From: Pantoea agglomerans
Lineage (GTDB): Bacteria > Pseudomonadota > Gammaproteobacteria > Enterobacterales > Enterobacteriaceae
Direction of reading: 5' to 3'
DNA: 64,000 nt
Assembly: GCF_021397715.1 (NCBI RefSeq)
Contig: NZ_CP090207.1
Coordinates: 1,302,001 to 1,366,000 of the forward strand
Shown here: piece by piece, positions 1 to 8,681 of the stretch
Position numbering within the stretch: the first letter of the stretch is position 1
Layout of the letters: each line of letters starts with the position of its first letter
Notes under the pieces: generated by a model
Told to the model about the DNA's origin: nothing
Database searches by the model: none
The model's input: only the letters and a program-made list of their open reading frames with translations
Position numbers and translations under genes: made by a program

Positions 1-807
1 GTAATCGGCGTCGCTGACTTTCGGGCCGAGGTAGTAACCGCGGATGACCGGCCAGACGATGTTGAAACCTTGCTCTTTGGCGGTAGGCACCTGCGCCAGC
101 TGGCCCGGCAGACGCTGCTCGGACATCACTGCCAGCACCCGCATTTTGCCGCTCTGCAGATGTGGCACCATTTCACTCATGTCGCCGGAGACCACCTGAA
201 TATGATTGCCGAGCAGTGCAGTCACCGGCTCACCGCCGCCTTCAAAGGCGACATAGCGCATCTTGCGTGGATCGATACCCGCTTCGCGCGCCAGCAGGGC
301 GGTTTTCATCCAGTCCTGGCTGCCGATAGACGCGCCGGCACCAACGACTACTTTGGTCGGGTCCTCTTTCATTGCCGCCATCAGTTCACCCAGGGTTTTC
401 CACGGCGCATCGTCACGCACCGCCACCATGCCGTAGTCGGTTCCTACTGCTGCCAGCCACTTCACATCGTCCACCGAGTAGCGGCCAAATTTGCCCTGCG
501 ACAGGTTCAGCAGCGAGCCGCCCGAGAAGGCGACTACCGTGCCAGCTTCAGCCGGGCGCTGGGCAATAATCGCGTTGTAGGCAACCGCGCCGACGCCGCC
601 GGGCATGTAGGTGACGCGCATCGGCGTCTCAATCTGTTTGGTTTCCTGTAGCGAAACCTGCAACAGCTTACAGGTGAGGTCAAAACCGCCACCCGGTTTG
701 GCCGGTGCAATACATTCAGTGCGGCCTGGACCCTCGGCGGCGATTGCAGCAGGCACCATCAGCGCCAGCAAGGCGGTGGTCAGGGCGGTATGGATTATTT
801 TTTTCAT
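1..807 (-). CDS. tctC: TctC-type periplasmic tricarboxylate-binding protein, C-terminus off the left edge
   Basis: Reading leftward from an ATG at 807 (GGAG upstream), the protein begins with a clear signal peptide (MKKIIHTAL, hydrophobic core, AIA/AEG cleavage site) followed by a mature domain with APAKPGGGFDL and GAGASIGSQDW, typical of the TctC/BugT family that captures citrate or related tricarboxylates for the TctA-TctB permease. The frame is still open at base 1, so about 60 residues or fewer may be missing, judged from the usual 320-residue length. It is divergent from tctD-tctE, the arrangement known from Salmonella tctCBA/tctDE. tctB and tctA would be expected just beyond the window. 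The family is certain; the citrate substrate is inferred from the neighbouring regulators. Confidence 0.9.
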   Translation of the reverse strand, partial: MKKIIHTALTTALLALMVPAAIAAEGPGRTECIAPAKPGGGFDLTCKLLQVSLQETKQIETPMRVTYMPGGVGAVAYNAIIAQRPAEAGTVVAFSGGSLLNLSQGKFGRYSVDDVKWLAAVGTDYGMVAVRDDAPWKTLGELMAAMKEDPTKVVVGAGASIGSQDWMKTALLAREAGIDPRKMRYVAFEGGGEPVTALLGNHIQVVSGDMSEMVPHLQSGKMRVLAVMSEQRLPGQLAQVPTAKEQGFNIVWPVIRGYYLGPKVSDADY

Positions 808-864
808 CGGAGGCTCCATTCATTCTTCCAGAGTGTGATTGCTGCCGAACTATTGGCGTTACCG

Positions 865-899
865 AATTGTTAAAACAATTACCTTTCATTTACCTTTCA
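865..899. promoter_or_regulatory. Divergent tctC/tctD control region with palindrome and 11-bp direct repeats
   Basis: Between the divergent starts lies a perfect inverted repeat, AATTGTT (865-871) and AACAATT (874-880). It runs directly into two copies of TTACCTTTCA at 879-888 and 890-899, exactly 11 bp apart. OmpR-family regulators such as TctD bind head-to-tail half-sites about one helical turn apart, so the direct repeat is a good candidate TctD operator. The repeats are seen in the sequence; the assignment to TctD is inference. Confidence 0.55.
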
Positions 900-927
900 C
901 TGCCCGGATTTAATGACAGGATGTGAT

Positions 928-1599
928 ATGCGTCTCTTACTGGTGGAAGATACGGCTGACCTGGCGCGCTGGCTGCAGAAAGCGCTGACGCAAAAAGGCT
1001 TTGCCGTTGACTGGGTAGCTGATGGCGTTGCCGCCGATCACGCCCTGCAATGTGAAGCCTATGCGCTGGTGGTGCTGGATGTCTCGCTGCCGCGCATCGA
1101 TGGGCTGGAAGTGCTGACGCGGTTGCGGCGGCGCGGACAGAGCGTGCCCGTTTTGCTGCTGACGGCGCGCAGTGCGCTGGACGATAGGGTGCGCGGCCTG
1201 AACCTCGGGGCGGATGACTACCTGACCAAGCCTTTCGAACTGGATGAACTGGAAGCGCGACTGCGTGCGCTGCTGCGGCGCAGCCAGAGCCAGGCCGCGC
1301 AAACGCAGTCGCTGGGCCAGCTGGTGCTGGATGGCGAAGGCTATTTCCTGCTGTGTGACCGGCCGCTGGCGCTGACGCCGCGTGAATCGAGCATTCTGAC
1401 GACGCTGATGCAGCGCCACGGCCGGCCGGTTTCCCGTCAGCATCTGTATGAACAGACTTTTAGCCTGGCGGATGAGGCCAGCCCGGAGAGCATTGAGCTC
1501 TATGTCCATCGGGTGCGGAAAAAACTGGCGGGCAGCGATGTCGCCATCGTGACGCTACGCGGACTCGGCTACAGCCTGGAAACGCTGCCGTGCGGCTGA
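928..1599 (+). CDS. tctD: Response regulator TctD, OmpR family
   Basis: A 223-residue response regulator. The receiver domain starts MRLLLVEDT, with the phosphoacceptor Asp near residue 51 (VVLDVSLP) and the conserved Lys near 101 (LTKPF). The C-terminal winged helix (about 130-220) contains LTPRESSIL and ends in RGLGYSLE, as in OmpR/PhoB proteins. An ATG five codons upstream is possible, but the start at 928 puts Met directly before the receiver fold and has AGGA about 6 nt upstream. Its last codons overlap tctE by 10 bases, so the two are translationally coupled. By analogy with Salmonella TctD it should control the divergent tctCBA transporter in response to tricarboxylates. Confidence 0.9.
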   Translation: MRLLLVEDTADLARWLQKALTQKGFAVDWVADGVAADHALQCEAYALVVLDVSLPRIDGLEVLTRLRRRGQSVPVLLLTARSALDDRVRGLNLGADDYLTKPFELDELEARLRALLRRSQSQAAQTQSLGQLVLDGEGYFLLCDRPLALTPRESSILTTLMQRHGRPVSRQHLYEQTFSLADEASPESIELYVHRVRKKLAGSDVAIVTLRGLGYSLETLPCG

Positions 1600-2978
1600 T
1601 CCATTCGCTACGCGGCGAACTGCTCGCCTGGCTGGGTCTGCCGCTGCTGCTGCTGTGGGCGCTGTCAGTTTACACCCATTATCAGAGCGGGCTGGCGGCC
1701 GCCAATCAGGCTTACGATCGCTCGCTACTGGCCTCGGCGCGCACCGTGGCAGAACGGCTGGTGGTGCGCCAGCATCATCTGGAGGTGGATGTCCCCTGGG
1801 TGGTGCTCGACAGTTTCGAACGTAACATGAATGATCAGCTGTTTTATCAGGTGATCTCCCCGCAGGGAAAGACGCTGTCCGGTTATGACGATCTGCCGCC
1901 GATCCCGCCCGCCAGTAAAATGTCGACCGCTTATCCGGCGCTGGTGCACTTTTATGATGGACGCTATCACCAGCACCGTATTCGGGTCGCGGCGCTGTGG
2001 CAGCCGGTGAGCGAGGCGGGCGTTGACGGCATGGCGCTGGTGCTGGTGGCGGAAACCGTCAACTCCCGGCAGGAGTTTGCCCGCGGGCTGATGCGTACCG
2101 CGCTGATCAGCCAGAGCGGGCTGGTGCTGATGACGCTGCTGCTGGCCAGCCTGATGCTGCGCCGGGTGTTACGCCCGCTGCGGCGGCTGTCACGGATTGT
2201 CTTGCAGCGCGACGGCGGAGAATTAACCCCGTTGCCCTCGCTGCCGTGGTCAGAACTGCAACCGCTGATCATCGCCTTTAACCGCTATCTGGAGCGTCTG
2301 CGCGGCCTGCTGGCACGTCAGGATCGCTTCAGCGCAGATGCCGCCCATCAGTTGCGCACGCCGCTCACCATCCTCAAAACCCAGGTGAGCGTAGCGCTCA
2401 GCAGTGAACGGCCCGAGCAGTGGCAGGAGAGTCTGCTGGGTATGCGTCATACGCTGGATGAGACCATCTTACTCACCGATCGGCTGCTGCAGCTGGCGCG
2501 TATCAAGGCGCGTCACGGTGAAGATAAGCCGATGATGCGGGTCGATCTGGCGGTCATCGTGCGTGAAGCCTGCCTCAGTCGCTACACGGCGGCGCGCACC
2601 CGGCAAATCGATCTCGGCTATGAGGGCGAGGAGAGCAGTCAGGTGATCGGGGATGGTGTGCTGCTCGGCGAGCTGTGCGCCAACCTGCTGGACAACGCGA
2701 TTAAATATACTCCGCATCAGGGTATCGTTACCGCGCGGGTGGTAGCGGGAAAACTGGAGATTGAGGACAGCGGACCGGGCATTGACGGAGCAGAGCAGTT
2801 GAAAGCGCTTCAGCCCTTTCAGCGGCTGGATAATGTCGGAATGCAGCCCGGTGCCGGAATCGGGCTGGCGCTGGTACAGGATATCTGTGCCTGGCATGGT
2901 GCCAGTATGCAGCTGGATCGCAGCCCGCAACTGGGCGGGCTGCGCGTGACGGTGCGGTTTACAACCGACGCAGGCTGA
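1590..2978 (+). CDS. tctE: Sensor histidine kinase TctE
   Basis: A 462-residue membrane kinase starting at a GTG inside the end of tctD. It has an N-terminal membrane helix (about 11-30), a periplasmic sensor of roughly 130 residues, a second helix (about 171-190), a HAMP-like linker, a dimerisation domain with the phospho-His near 253 (FSADAAHQLRTPLT), and a HATPase domain with N box (LLDNAIKY), G1 (EDSGPGI) and G2 (GAGIGLAL). It would autophosphorylate on sensing extracellular tricarboxylates and pass the phosphate to TctD. Its final 20 bases overlap the convergent EamA gene. All catalytic motifs are intact. Confidence 0.9.
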   Translation: MRLIHSLRGELLAWLGLPLLLLWALSVYTHYQSGLAAANQAYDRSLLASARTVAERLVVRQHHLEVDVPWVVLDSFERNMNDQLFYQVISPQGKTLSGYDDLPPIPPASKMSTAYPALVHFYDGRYHQHRIRVAALWQPVSEAGVDGMALVLVAETVNSRQEFARGLMRTALISQSGLVLMTLLLASLMLRRVLRPLRRLSRIVLQRDGGELTPLPSLPWSELQPLIIAFNRYLERLRGLLARQDRFSADAAHQLRTPLTILKTQVSVALSSERPEQWQESLLGMRHTLDETILLTDRLLQLARIKARHGEDKPMMRVDLAVIVREACLSRYTAARTRQIDLGYEGEESSQVIGDGVLLGELCANLLDNAIKYTPHQGIVTARVVAGKLEIEDSGPGIDGAEQLKALQPFQRLDNVGMQPGAGIGLALVQDICAWHGASMQLDRSPQLGGLRVTVRFTTDAG

Positions 2979-3858
2979 CGGGCTTAGGCCGGGTCAGCGG
3001 GGTGCGCAGCCACTGGGCCAGCATCACCCCGAACAGCGTCAGACCGCCGCCAATCCAGTGATAGCTGTGCAACTGCTCATGCAGAAACATCACCGCGATC
3101 AGCGCGGTAAACACCGGGATCAGATTCATAAAGATACTGGTGGTGCTGGCTCCCAGACGCTGTACGCCGTGGATCCACAAAAACGGCGCGATGATTGAGG
3201 CAAACAGACCGGCAAAGGCGACCAGCGGCAGATTGTGCCGGTTCAGCGCCACCTCAGGTGCCAGCAGAAAGCCAGGCAACAGCAGTACGACACCGAATAA
3301 AATCTGCACATAGAGGCTGTGCCAGATCGGCAGCGGCAGCGCCCAGCGCCGGGTCAGCACGCCATACAGCGCATAGGCGGCGGAGGCGGCCAGCATCAGC
3401 AATTCGCCTTTGCCCAGGCCCTGATGCAGCAACTGCATCACATTACCTTCACTCACCAGCCACACCAGGCCAATGAACGAGATAATGCTGCCGAGCAGGA
3501 TGCCGAGCGTCGGAGCGATCCGCAGGATCACCACGCTAAGCAGCACCGTGAGCAGCGGGATCAATGCGCCAATAATCCCCATAAACAGCGCGCTGACGCT
3601 CTGGGCCGCATAGTAGGCGAGGCTCTGATAGAGCACCATGCCCAGCAGGCCAAGGATCAGCAGCCGCCAGAGATGCGGCCGGATCGCCTGACGCGTCCGC
3701 CAGATACCGGGCAACACAAACGGCGTCAGCACCAGCAGCGCCAGCAGCCAGCGATAAAAGGAGATCGCTGCCGGATCGATTGCCGTTGCCGACAGCTTGC
3801 TGACAATCGAGTTGATCGACCAGATCAACACCGCGAACAGCGGATACAGGAAAAACAT
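2959..3858 (-). CDS. EamA (DMT) family transporter, 10 membrane helices
   Basis: A 299-residue drug/metabolite transporter protein with two EamA repeats. Hydrophobic segments run through the whole length, and the N-terminus MFFLYPLFAVLIWSINS is typical of inner-membrane exporters of amino acids or metabolites. I chose the ATG at 3858, which has GGAG 7 nt upstream; a start 32 codons earlier would add a polar extension before the first helix. It is divergent from an AraC-type regulator that probably controls it. The 3' end overlaps tctE in opposite orientation (2959-2978). The substrate cannot be read from the sequence. Confidence 0.85.
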   Translation of the reverse strand: MFFLYPLFAVLIWSINSIVSKLSATAIDPAAISFYRWLLALLVLTPFVLPGIWRTRQAIRPHLWRLLILGLLGMVLYQSLAYYAAQSVSALFMGIIGALIPLLTVLLSVVILRIAPTLGILLGSIISFIGLVWLVSEGNVMQLLHQGLGKGELLMLAASAAYALYGVLTRRWALPLPIWHSLYVQILFGVVLLLPGFLLAPEVALNRHNLPLVAFAGLFASIIAPFLWIHGVQRLGASTTSIFMNLIPVFTALIAVMFLHEQLHSYHWIGGGLTLFGVMLAQWLRTPLTRPKPVSLRRL

Positions 3859-3898
3859 GCTCACTCTCCACAGGCTAAGATGAGGCGCAGTGTACGCT

Positions 3899-3953
3899 TG
3901 TCCGGATTTATCCAGATAGTTAATATCAGACAAAATTAATCGCTCTCCGGACA
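3899..3953. promoter_or_regulatory. Inverted repeat in the EamA/AraC divergent promoter
   Basis: TGTCCGGA at 3899-3906 is mirrored by TCCGGACA at 3946-3953, with a 39-bp AT-rich spacer between the two divergent genes. The right arm overlaps the ribosome-binding region of the AraC gene. The spacing suits a looped or dimeric regulator site and it may be the operator of the adjacent AraC protein. The symmetry is observed; the function is inferred. Confidence 0.4.
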
Positions 3954-3955
3954 TA

Positions 3956-4735
3956 ATGACCTTACAGATTACCTACCAGCCGCCGCTGGACGCACCGCAG
4001 CTGCACTACTTCATGCGTTTCGAACAGGCCAACGCTCATACCGAATATCTGCCGCATACTCATGACTGGGGTCAGCTGATCTTCGTAAAAAGTCATGTGC
4101 TGGAGATGCGGGTGGAGGGCGAGCGGTTGCTGACGCCGGCCGATATCCCGGTGTGGATCCCGCCGGGTCACCGGCACAGCAGCTATAACCATCGTCAGGC
4201 GCAGTTCCGCACCTTTAATCTCGCCGCCACGTTATGCAGCGGCCTGCCGCAGCGCGCCTGTCTGTTAATGGTCGATCCAATTGTTCACGCCATCATGGAT
4301 GAGTTTGCCGGCCAGCAGATTGAGCAGCCGGTCACCGAAGCGCAGTGGCGGTTGTGTGAGGTGCTGCGCGATCGCCTGCCGCTGGCGCAGGTGCAGGAGA
4401 GCTATCTGCCGACCTCAACCGATAAATTCCTGGCGCCGGTGCTGCACGCGCTGGAGGCTAATCCGGGCGATAACACCACGCTGGCAGGCTGGGCCGCGCG
4501 GGTTTTTACCACCGAGCGGACGCTGGCGCGGCGCTGTCAGCAGCAGCTGCATATGACCTTTGGCGAATGGCGACAGCGGCTGCGTTTTCTGCGCGCCATT
4601 GTGCTGCTGGAGCAGGGCGCCAGCGTGCAGAGCATCGCCCATGATCTCGGCTACAGCTCCGCATCGGCGCTGATTGTGATGTTCCAGCAGCAGGCCGGCA
4701 CCACGCCGGATCGTTACCGCGCGCGGTTAGGCTAA
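3956..4735 (+). CDS. AraC family transcriptional regulator with N-terminal cupin
   Basis: A 259-residue protein. Residues about 20-110 form a small cupin sensor ([21 protein letters not shown]), and the last 100 residues form the AraC/XylS double helix-turn-helix ([18 protein letters not shown], then [20 protein letters not shown] and TPDRYR). The cupin-first architecture is like that of NimR/YeaM-type repressors of divergent efflux genes, and this gene is divergent from an EamA exporter. The ATG at 3956 has only a weak ribosome site; Met20 is a possible later start. The ligand is unknown. Confidence 0.85.
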   Translation: MTLQITYQPPLDAPQLHYFMRFEQANAHTEYLPHTHDWGQLIFVKSHVLEMRVEGERLLTPADIPVWIPPGHRHSSYNHRQAQFRTFNLAATLCSGLPQRACLLMVDPIVHAIMDEFAGQQIEQPVTEAQWRLCEVLRDRLPLAQVQESYLPTSTDKFLAPVLHALEANPGDNTTLAGWAARVFTTERTLARRCQQQLHMTFGEWRQRLRFLRAIVLLEQGASVQSIAHDLGYSSASALIVMFQQQAGTTPDRYRARLG

Positions 4736-4790
4736 CGCGTCGCTTTGTGCCAGAATAATGGCCTTTATTGCAACAGACAGGAAAGCCGTG

Positions 4791-5924
4791 GTGAAGATTC
4801 TCGTCGATGAAAATATGCCGTATGCCCGTGAGTTGTTCAGCCGTACCGGAACAGTAGTGGCGGTACCGGGTCGTCCATTGCCGGCGGCGGAGCTGGCCGA
4901 TGCCGAGGGTCTGATGGTGCGGTCGGTGACCCAGGTGAATGAAGCGCTGCTGGCCGGTAAGCCGGTGAAGTTTGTCGGCACTGCCACCGCCGGCACCGAC
5001 CACGTCGACGAAAACTGGCTGCAGCAGGCGGGCATTGCCTTTTCAGCCGCGCCGGGCTGCAACGCCATCGCGGTGGTGGAGTATGTCTTCTCCTCGTTGC
5101 TGCTGCTGGCGGAACGTGACGGTTTCCAGCTGCGTGACCGCACCGTCGGCATCGTCGGTGTCGGCAACGTCGGCGGACGGCTGCAAAAACGGCTGGCGGC
5201 GTGGGGCGTTAAAACCCTGCTGTGCGATCCGCCGCGTGCCGACCGCGGCGACGAAGGCGAATTTCACTCGCTGGAGACGCTGGTTGAGCAGGCGGATATT
5301 CTGACCTTCCATACGCCGCTGTTCAAATCGGGGCCGTACAAAAGCTGGCATCTGGCGGATGCGGCGTTACTGATGGCGCTGAAGCCCAACACCATTCTGA
5401 TCAACGCCTGTCGCGGCCCGGTGGTTGATAACGCCGCGCTGCTGGAAGTGCTGAAGATGCGTACCGACCTCAGCGTGGTGCTGGACGTCTGGGAGCCGGA
5501 GCCGGATCTGTCGCTGGCGCTGCTCGATAAGGTGGATATCGCTACGGCGCACATTGCAGGCTATACCCTCGAAGGCAAAGCGCGCGGCACCACCCAGGTA
5601 TTTGAAGCCTGGTGTGACTTCATTGGTCAGCCCCAGCAGGTGCCGCTCAGCAGCCTGCTGCCGGTGCCGGAATTCAGCGACATCACTCTGAATGGCCCGC
5701 TGGATCAGGCAACGCTGAAACGGCTGGTGCATCTGGTGTATGATGTGCGCCGCGATGATGCGCCCCTGCGAAAAGTGGCGGCTCAGCCTGGCGAATTTGA
5801 TCGCCTGCGTAAGCAGTATCAGGAGCGCCGCGAATGGTCCTCGCTGCAGGTCTGCTGCGATGACGCCGCAACCGCTGAGATGCTGACCCATCTGGGTTTT
5901 AACGCAACGCTCTCTTCCCGATAG
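4791..5924 (+). CDS. pdxB: Erythronate-4-phosphate dehydrogenase
   Basis: A 377-residue D-2-hydroxyacid dehydrogenase that oxidises 4-phosphoerythronate in the deoxyxylulose-5-phosphate-dependent route to pyridoxal phosphate. It has the N-terminal [10 protein letters not shown]-type start (here VKILVDENM), the NAD-binding motif [12 protein letters not shown] near 120, the catalytic Arg in [10 protein letters not shown], a Glu in WEPEPD and the His in [15 protein letters not shown], plus the PdxB-specific C-terminal dimerisation domain. The second of two adjacent GTG codons (4791) matches E. coli PdxB and lies 8 nt after AGGA. The reading frame continues upstream to an ATG at 4758, but that extension has no family counterpart. 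Confidence 0.95.
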   Translation: MKILVDENMPYARELFSRTGTVVAVPGRPLPAAELADAEGLMVRSVTQVNEALLAGKPVKFVGTATAGTDHVDENWLQQAGIAFSAAPGCNAIAVVEYVFSSLLLLAERDGFQLRDRTVGIVGVGNVGGRLQKRLAAWGVKTLLCDPPRADRGDEGEFHSLETLVEQADILTFHTPLFKSGPYKSWHLADAALLMALKPNTILINACRGPVVDNAALLEVLKMRTDLSVVLDVWEPEPDLSLALLDKVDIATAHIAGYTLEGKARGTTQVFEAWCDFIGQPQQVPLSSLLPVPEFSDITLNGPLDQATLKRLVHLVYDVRRDDAPLRKVAAQPGEFDRLRKQYQERREWSSLQVCCDDAATAEMLTHLGFNATLSSR

Positions 5925-5974
5925 TTCGTGCCCTGGCACGACGGCCTGCGGGCAGGGAAAAATCCGAATCCCTG

Positions 5975-6002
5975 GGCGGTGAGATCACCGCCTTCTGTTT
6001 TT
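5975..6002 (+). terminator. Rho-independent terminator after pdxB
   Basis: GGCGGTG (5975-5981) pairs with CACCGCC (5986-5992) across an AGAT loop, followed by TTCTGTTTTT. It separates pdxB from the usg-truA unit. Confidence 0.8.
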
Positions 6003-6027
6003 ATGTCATTGTCTGGAGTAAACCAAC

Positions 6028-7035
6028 ATGTCTGACGGCTGGAATATTGCGCTACTGGGCGCGACAGGCGCAGTAGGGAACGCTGTACTGGAATTGCTGG
6101 CGGAACGCCAGTTCCCGGTTGGTGAATTGTATCTGCTGGCCAGCGAAAACAGCGCCGGTGAGATTAAACGTTTTGAAGGCCGCTCGGTGCGGGTCGAAAA
6201 CGCGGCGGAATTTGACTGGTCGCAGGCGCAGCTGGCCTTTTTCGTAGCCGGTCGCGATGCCTCGGCCCGTTTTGCTGATGACGCGGCGAACGCCGGTTGC
6301 TTAGTGATCGACAGCAGCGAGCTGTTTGCACTGGAACCTGACGTGCCGCTGGTGGTGCCCGATGTGAATCCGCAGGTGCTGGCCGACTACCGCAACCGTA
6401 ACATCATCAGCGTGGCGGATAACCTGGTTAGCCAGTTGCTGACCGCCATCAAACCGCTGATGGATGCGGCTGGCTTAGGCCGGTTACAGGTCACCAATCT
6501 GATCTCCGTCTCCAGCTACGGCAAAGTGGCGGTGGATGCGCTGGCCGGTGAGAGTGCCCGGCTGCTGAACGGCATCCCGGCGGATGAACACCACTTTGGT
6601 CGCCAGCTGGCGTTTAACCTGATGCCACAGCAGGCTGATGCGGAAGGCAGCGTAGAAAGCGAGCGTCGCCTGGTCGATCAGGTGCGTAAAGTCCTGCAGG
6701 ATGAAGGTTTACCGATTGCGGTCAGCAGCGTGCAGGCCCCGGTTTTTTACGGCAATGCGCAGATTGTGCACATTGAAAACCTGCGTCCGCTCGCGGCTGA
6801 AGAAGCGCGTGCGGAACTGGCGCTGGTGTCAGACATCTCGCTGAGCGAAGAGGATTCAGTCCCGACACCGGTCACCGATGCCTCCGGCAACGGCGCGCTG
6901 AGCATCGGCGGCGTGCGAAACGATTACGGCATCCCGGAGCTGCTGCAGTTCTGGTCAGTGGCCGACAATATCCGCTTTGGCGGCGCGTTGATGGCGGTGA
7001 AAACGGCTGAGAAACTGGTTCAGGAGTACCTGTAA
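6028..7035 (+). CDS. usg: Usg, aspartate-semialdehyde dehydrogenase-like protein without the catalytic cysteine
   Basis: A 335-residue relative of Asd with an intact N-terminal nucleotide-binding motif ([14 protein letters not shown]) and the Asd dimerisation region ([13 protein letters not shown]). Where Asd has its nucleophile in an NCT motif, this protein has DNLVSQ, so Cys is replaced by Leu at about residue 133. E. coli Usg has the same loss, so it is a conserved non-Asd paralogue rather than a decayed gene. The true Asd must be encoded elsewhere. It is followed 2 nt later by truA, the classical usg-truA unit. The biochemical role is not known. Confidence 0.92.
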   Translation: MSDGWNIALLGATGAVGNAVLELLAERQFPVGELYLLASENSAGEIKRFEGRSVRVENAAEFDWSQAQLAFFVAGRDASARFADDAANAGCLVIDSSELFALEPDVPLVVPDVNPQVLADYRNRNIISVADNLVSQLLTAIKPLMDAAGLGRLQVTNLISVSSYGKVAVDALAGESARLLNGIPADEHHFGRQLAFNLMPQQADAEGSVESERRLVDQVRKVLQDEGLPIAVSSVQAPVFYGNAQIVHIENLRPLAAEEARAELALVSDISLSEEDSVPTPVTDASGNGALSIGGVRNDYGIPELLQFWSVADNIRFGGALMAVKTAEKLVQEYL

Positions 7036-7037
7036 CC

Positions 7038-7841
7038 ATGTCCGACGGTCAGACGCAAAAACTGGCGCTCGGCATCGAGTATGACGGCAGCCGCTATTAC
7101 GGCTGGCAGCGTCAGCAGGAAGTGCGCAGCGTGCAGGAGAAGCTGGAGCACGCGCTGTCAAAAGTGGCCGATCATCCGGTCAGCGTGTTTTGTGCCGGAC
7201 GCACCGATGCGGGCGTCCACGGCACCGGACAGGTGGTGCATTTTGAAACCACTTCGCAGCGGGCGGATGGGGCCTGGACACTCGGCGTGAACGCCAATCT
7301 GCCGGCAGATATCGCGGTACGCTGGGTGAAAGCGGTGCCGGATGAATTTCATGCCCGTTTCAGCGCCACCGCCCGACGCTATCGCTATCTGATCTACAAT
7401 CAGCGGCTGCGTCCGGCGGTACTGGCGCAGGGCGTGACCCATTTTTATCATCCGCTGGATGCTGAAAAGATGCATCGCGCCGGGCAGTGCCTGTTGGGGG
7501 AGAATGATTTCACCTCGTTTCGCGCCGTGCAGTGTCAGTCGCGTACCCCGTGGCGCAACGTGATTCACCTGAATGTGACGCGTCAGGGGCCGTACGTGAT
7601 TGTTGATATTAAAGCCAACGCCTTTGTGCATCACATGGTGCGCAATATCGTTGGTAGCCTGATGGAGATAGGCTGCGGCAATCAGCCGGAGTCATGGATG
7701 GCAACGCTGCTGGCGGCGAAGGATCGGACATTAGCCGCAGCCACAGCCCGGGCAGAAGGGTTGTACCTGGTGGCGGTGGATTACCCATCCCACTTTGCGT
7801 TACCACAGCCGTCGATGGGACCGTTGTTCCTCGCGGATTAA
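7038..7841 (+). CDS. truA: tRNA pseudouridine(38-40) synthase
   Basis: A 267-residue enzyme that isomerises uridines 38, 39 and 40 in the tRNA anticodon stem. The catalytic Asp is Asp57 in [18 protein letters not shown], and the N-terminal [12 protein letters not shown] and C-terminal [17 protein letters not shown] motifs are diagnostic of TruA. The length matches E. coli TruA (270). It starts 2 nt after usg and is probably translated by coupling. Confidence 0.96.
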   Translation: MSDGQTQKLALGIEYDGSRYYGWQRQQEVRSVQEKLEHALSKVADHPVSVFCAGRTDAGVHGTGQVVHFETTSQRADGAWTLGVNANLPADIAVRWVKAVPDEFHARFSATARRYRYLIYNQRLRPAVLAQGVTHFYHPLDAEKMHRAGQCLLGENDFTSFRAVQCQSRTPWRNVIHLNVTRQGPYVIVDIKANAFVHHMVRNIVGSLMEIGCGNQPESWMATLLAAKDRTLAAATARAEGLYLVAVDYPSHFALPQPSMGPLFLAD

Positions 7842-7869
7842 TTCACTTTAGGGCTTAAAAGGGCGCGTT

Positions 7870-8532
7870 ATGGAGTTTATCCATTTTCTGGTTGATTTTA
7901 TTTTGCACATTGATGTGCATCTTGCCGAACTGGTTGCGCAGTACGGTATCTGGATTTACGCTATTTTGTTCCTGATTTTGTTCTGCGAAACCGGTTTAGT
8001 GGTGACGCCCTTCCTGCCCGGTGATTCGCTGTTGTTTGTCGCGGGCGCACTGGCGGCGCTGCCTGGCAACGATCTCAATGTGCATCTGATGGTGGCGCTG
8101 TTAGTGGTGGCGGCGATCCTGGGTGATGCGGTCAACTATACTATCGGCCGTCTGTTCGGCGAGCGGTTGTTCAGCAACCCGAACTCAAAAATTTTCCGTC
8201 GCAGCTATCTGGATAAAACCCATGCGTTTTATGCCCGTCACGGCGGTAAAACCATTATTCTGGCGCGCTTTGTGCCGATTGTTCGTACCTTTGCGCCGTT
8301 TGTTGCCGGTATGGGCCACATGTCCTATCGTCACTTTGCGCTGTTCAACGTCACCGGCGCGCTGGCCTGGGTCCTGCTGTTCTCCTATGCCGGTTACCTG
8401 TTTGGCGATCTGCCGGTGGTACAGGAAAACCTGAAGCTGCTGATCGTCGGCATTATTCTGGTCTCGGTATTGCCGGGCGTGATTGAAGTCTGGCGTCATC
8501 GCCGCCAGGCAAAGCAGCAGAAGCAGCCCTGA
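7870..8532 (+). CDS. dedA: DedA-family inner membrane protein
   Basis: A 220-residue polytopic protein of the DedA/SNARE-associated family, with several membrane helices and the signature stretches [32 protein letters not shown] and [16 protein letters not shown]. The last contains the Arg found in family members needed for proton-coupled lipid (undecaprenyl-phosphate or phospholipid) flipping. The position between truA and accD is the same as for E. coli dedA. Lipid recycling is known for relatives; the substrate of this one is inferred. Confidence 0.92.
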   Translation: MEFIHFLVDFILHIDVHLAELVAQYGIWIYAILFLILFCETGLVVTPFLPGDSLLFVAGALAALPGNDLNVHLMVALLVVAAILGDAVNYTIGRLFGERLFSNPNSKIFRRSYLDKTHAFYARHGGKTIILARFVPIVRTFAPFVAGMGHMSYRHFALFNVTGALAWVLLFSYAGYLFGDLPVVQENLKLLIVGIILVSVLPGVIEVWRHRRQAKQQKQP

Positions 8533-8565
8533 ACGGCAGCTTCGCTCAGGGGTAAGACCAGATTT

Positions 8566-8574
8566 TTATCCACA
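8566..8574 (+). promoter_or_regulatory. Perfect DnaA box upstream of accD
   Basis: TTATCCACA, the strong DnaA box consensus, lies 108 bp before the accD start. It is a single site without a visible cluster; regulation of accD by DnaA is speculative. Confidence 0.4.
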
Positions 8575-8613
8575 GTCTGAACGGGTTGTGGTTTAATGAG
8601 CGACATTTACCGT

Positions 8614-8635
8614 CTGCTGAAGCGGTTTTCAGCAG
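8614..8635 (+). promoter_or_regulatory. Stem-loop in the accD leader
   Basis: CTGCTGAA (8614-8621) pairs with TTCAGCAG (8628-8635) around a 6-nt loop, ending 46 bases before accD. There is no following T-tract, so it is not a terminator. AccD is reported to bind its own mRNA in E. coli, which makes a leader structure plausible, but no role can be shown here. Confidence 0.4.
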
Positions 8636-8681
8636 TATCAAGACGACTGGACCAGGTCAGTTTTAAACAGAAAGGTCATCA

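Noticed and set aside
6028-7035. Aspartate-semialdehyde dehydrogenase (asd)
   Set aside because: The catalytic Cys motif is replaced by DNLVSQ and the neighbour is truA, so this is Usg.
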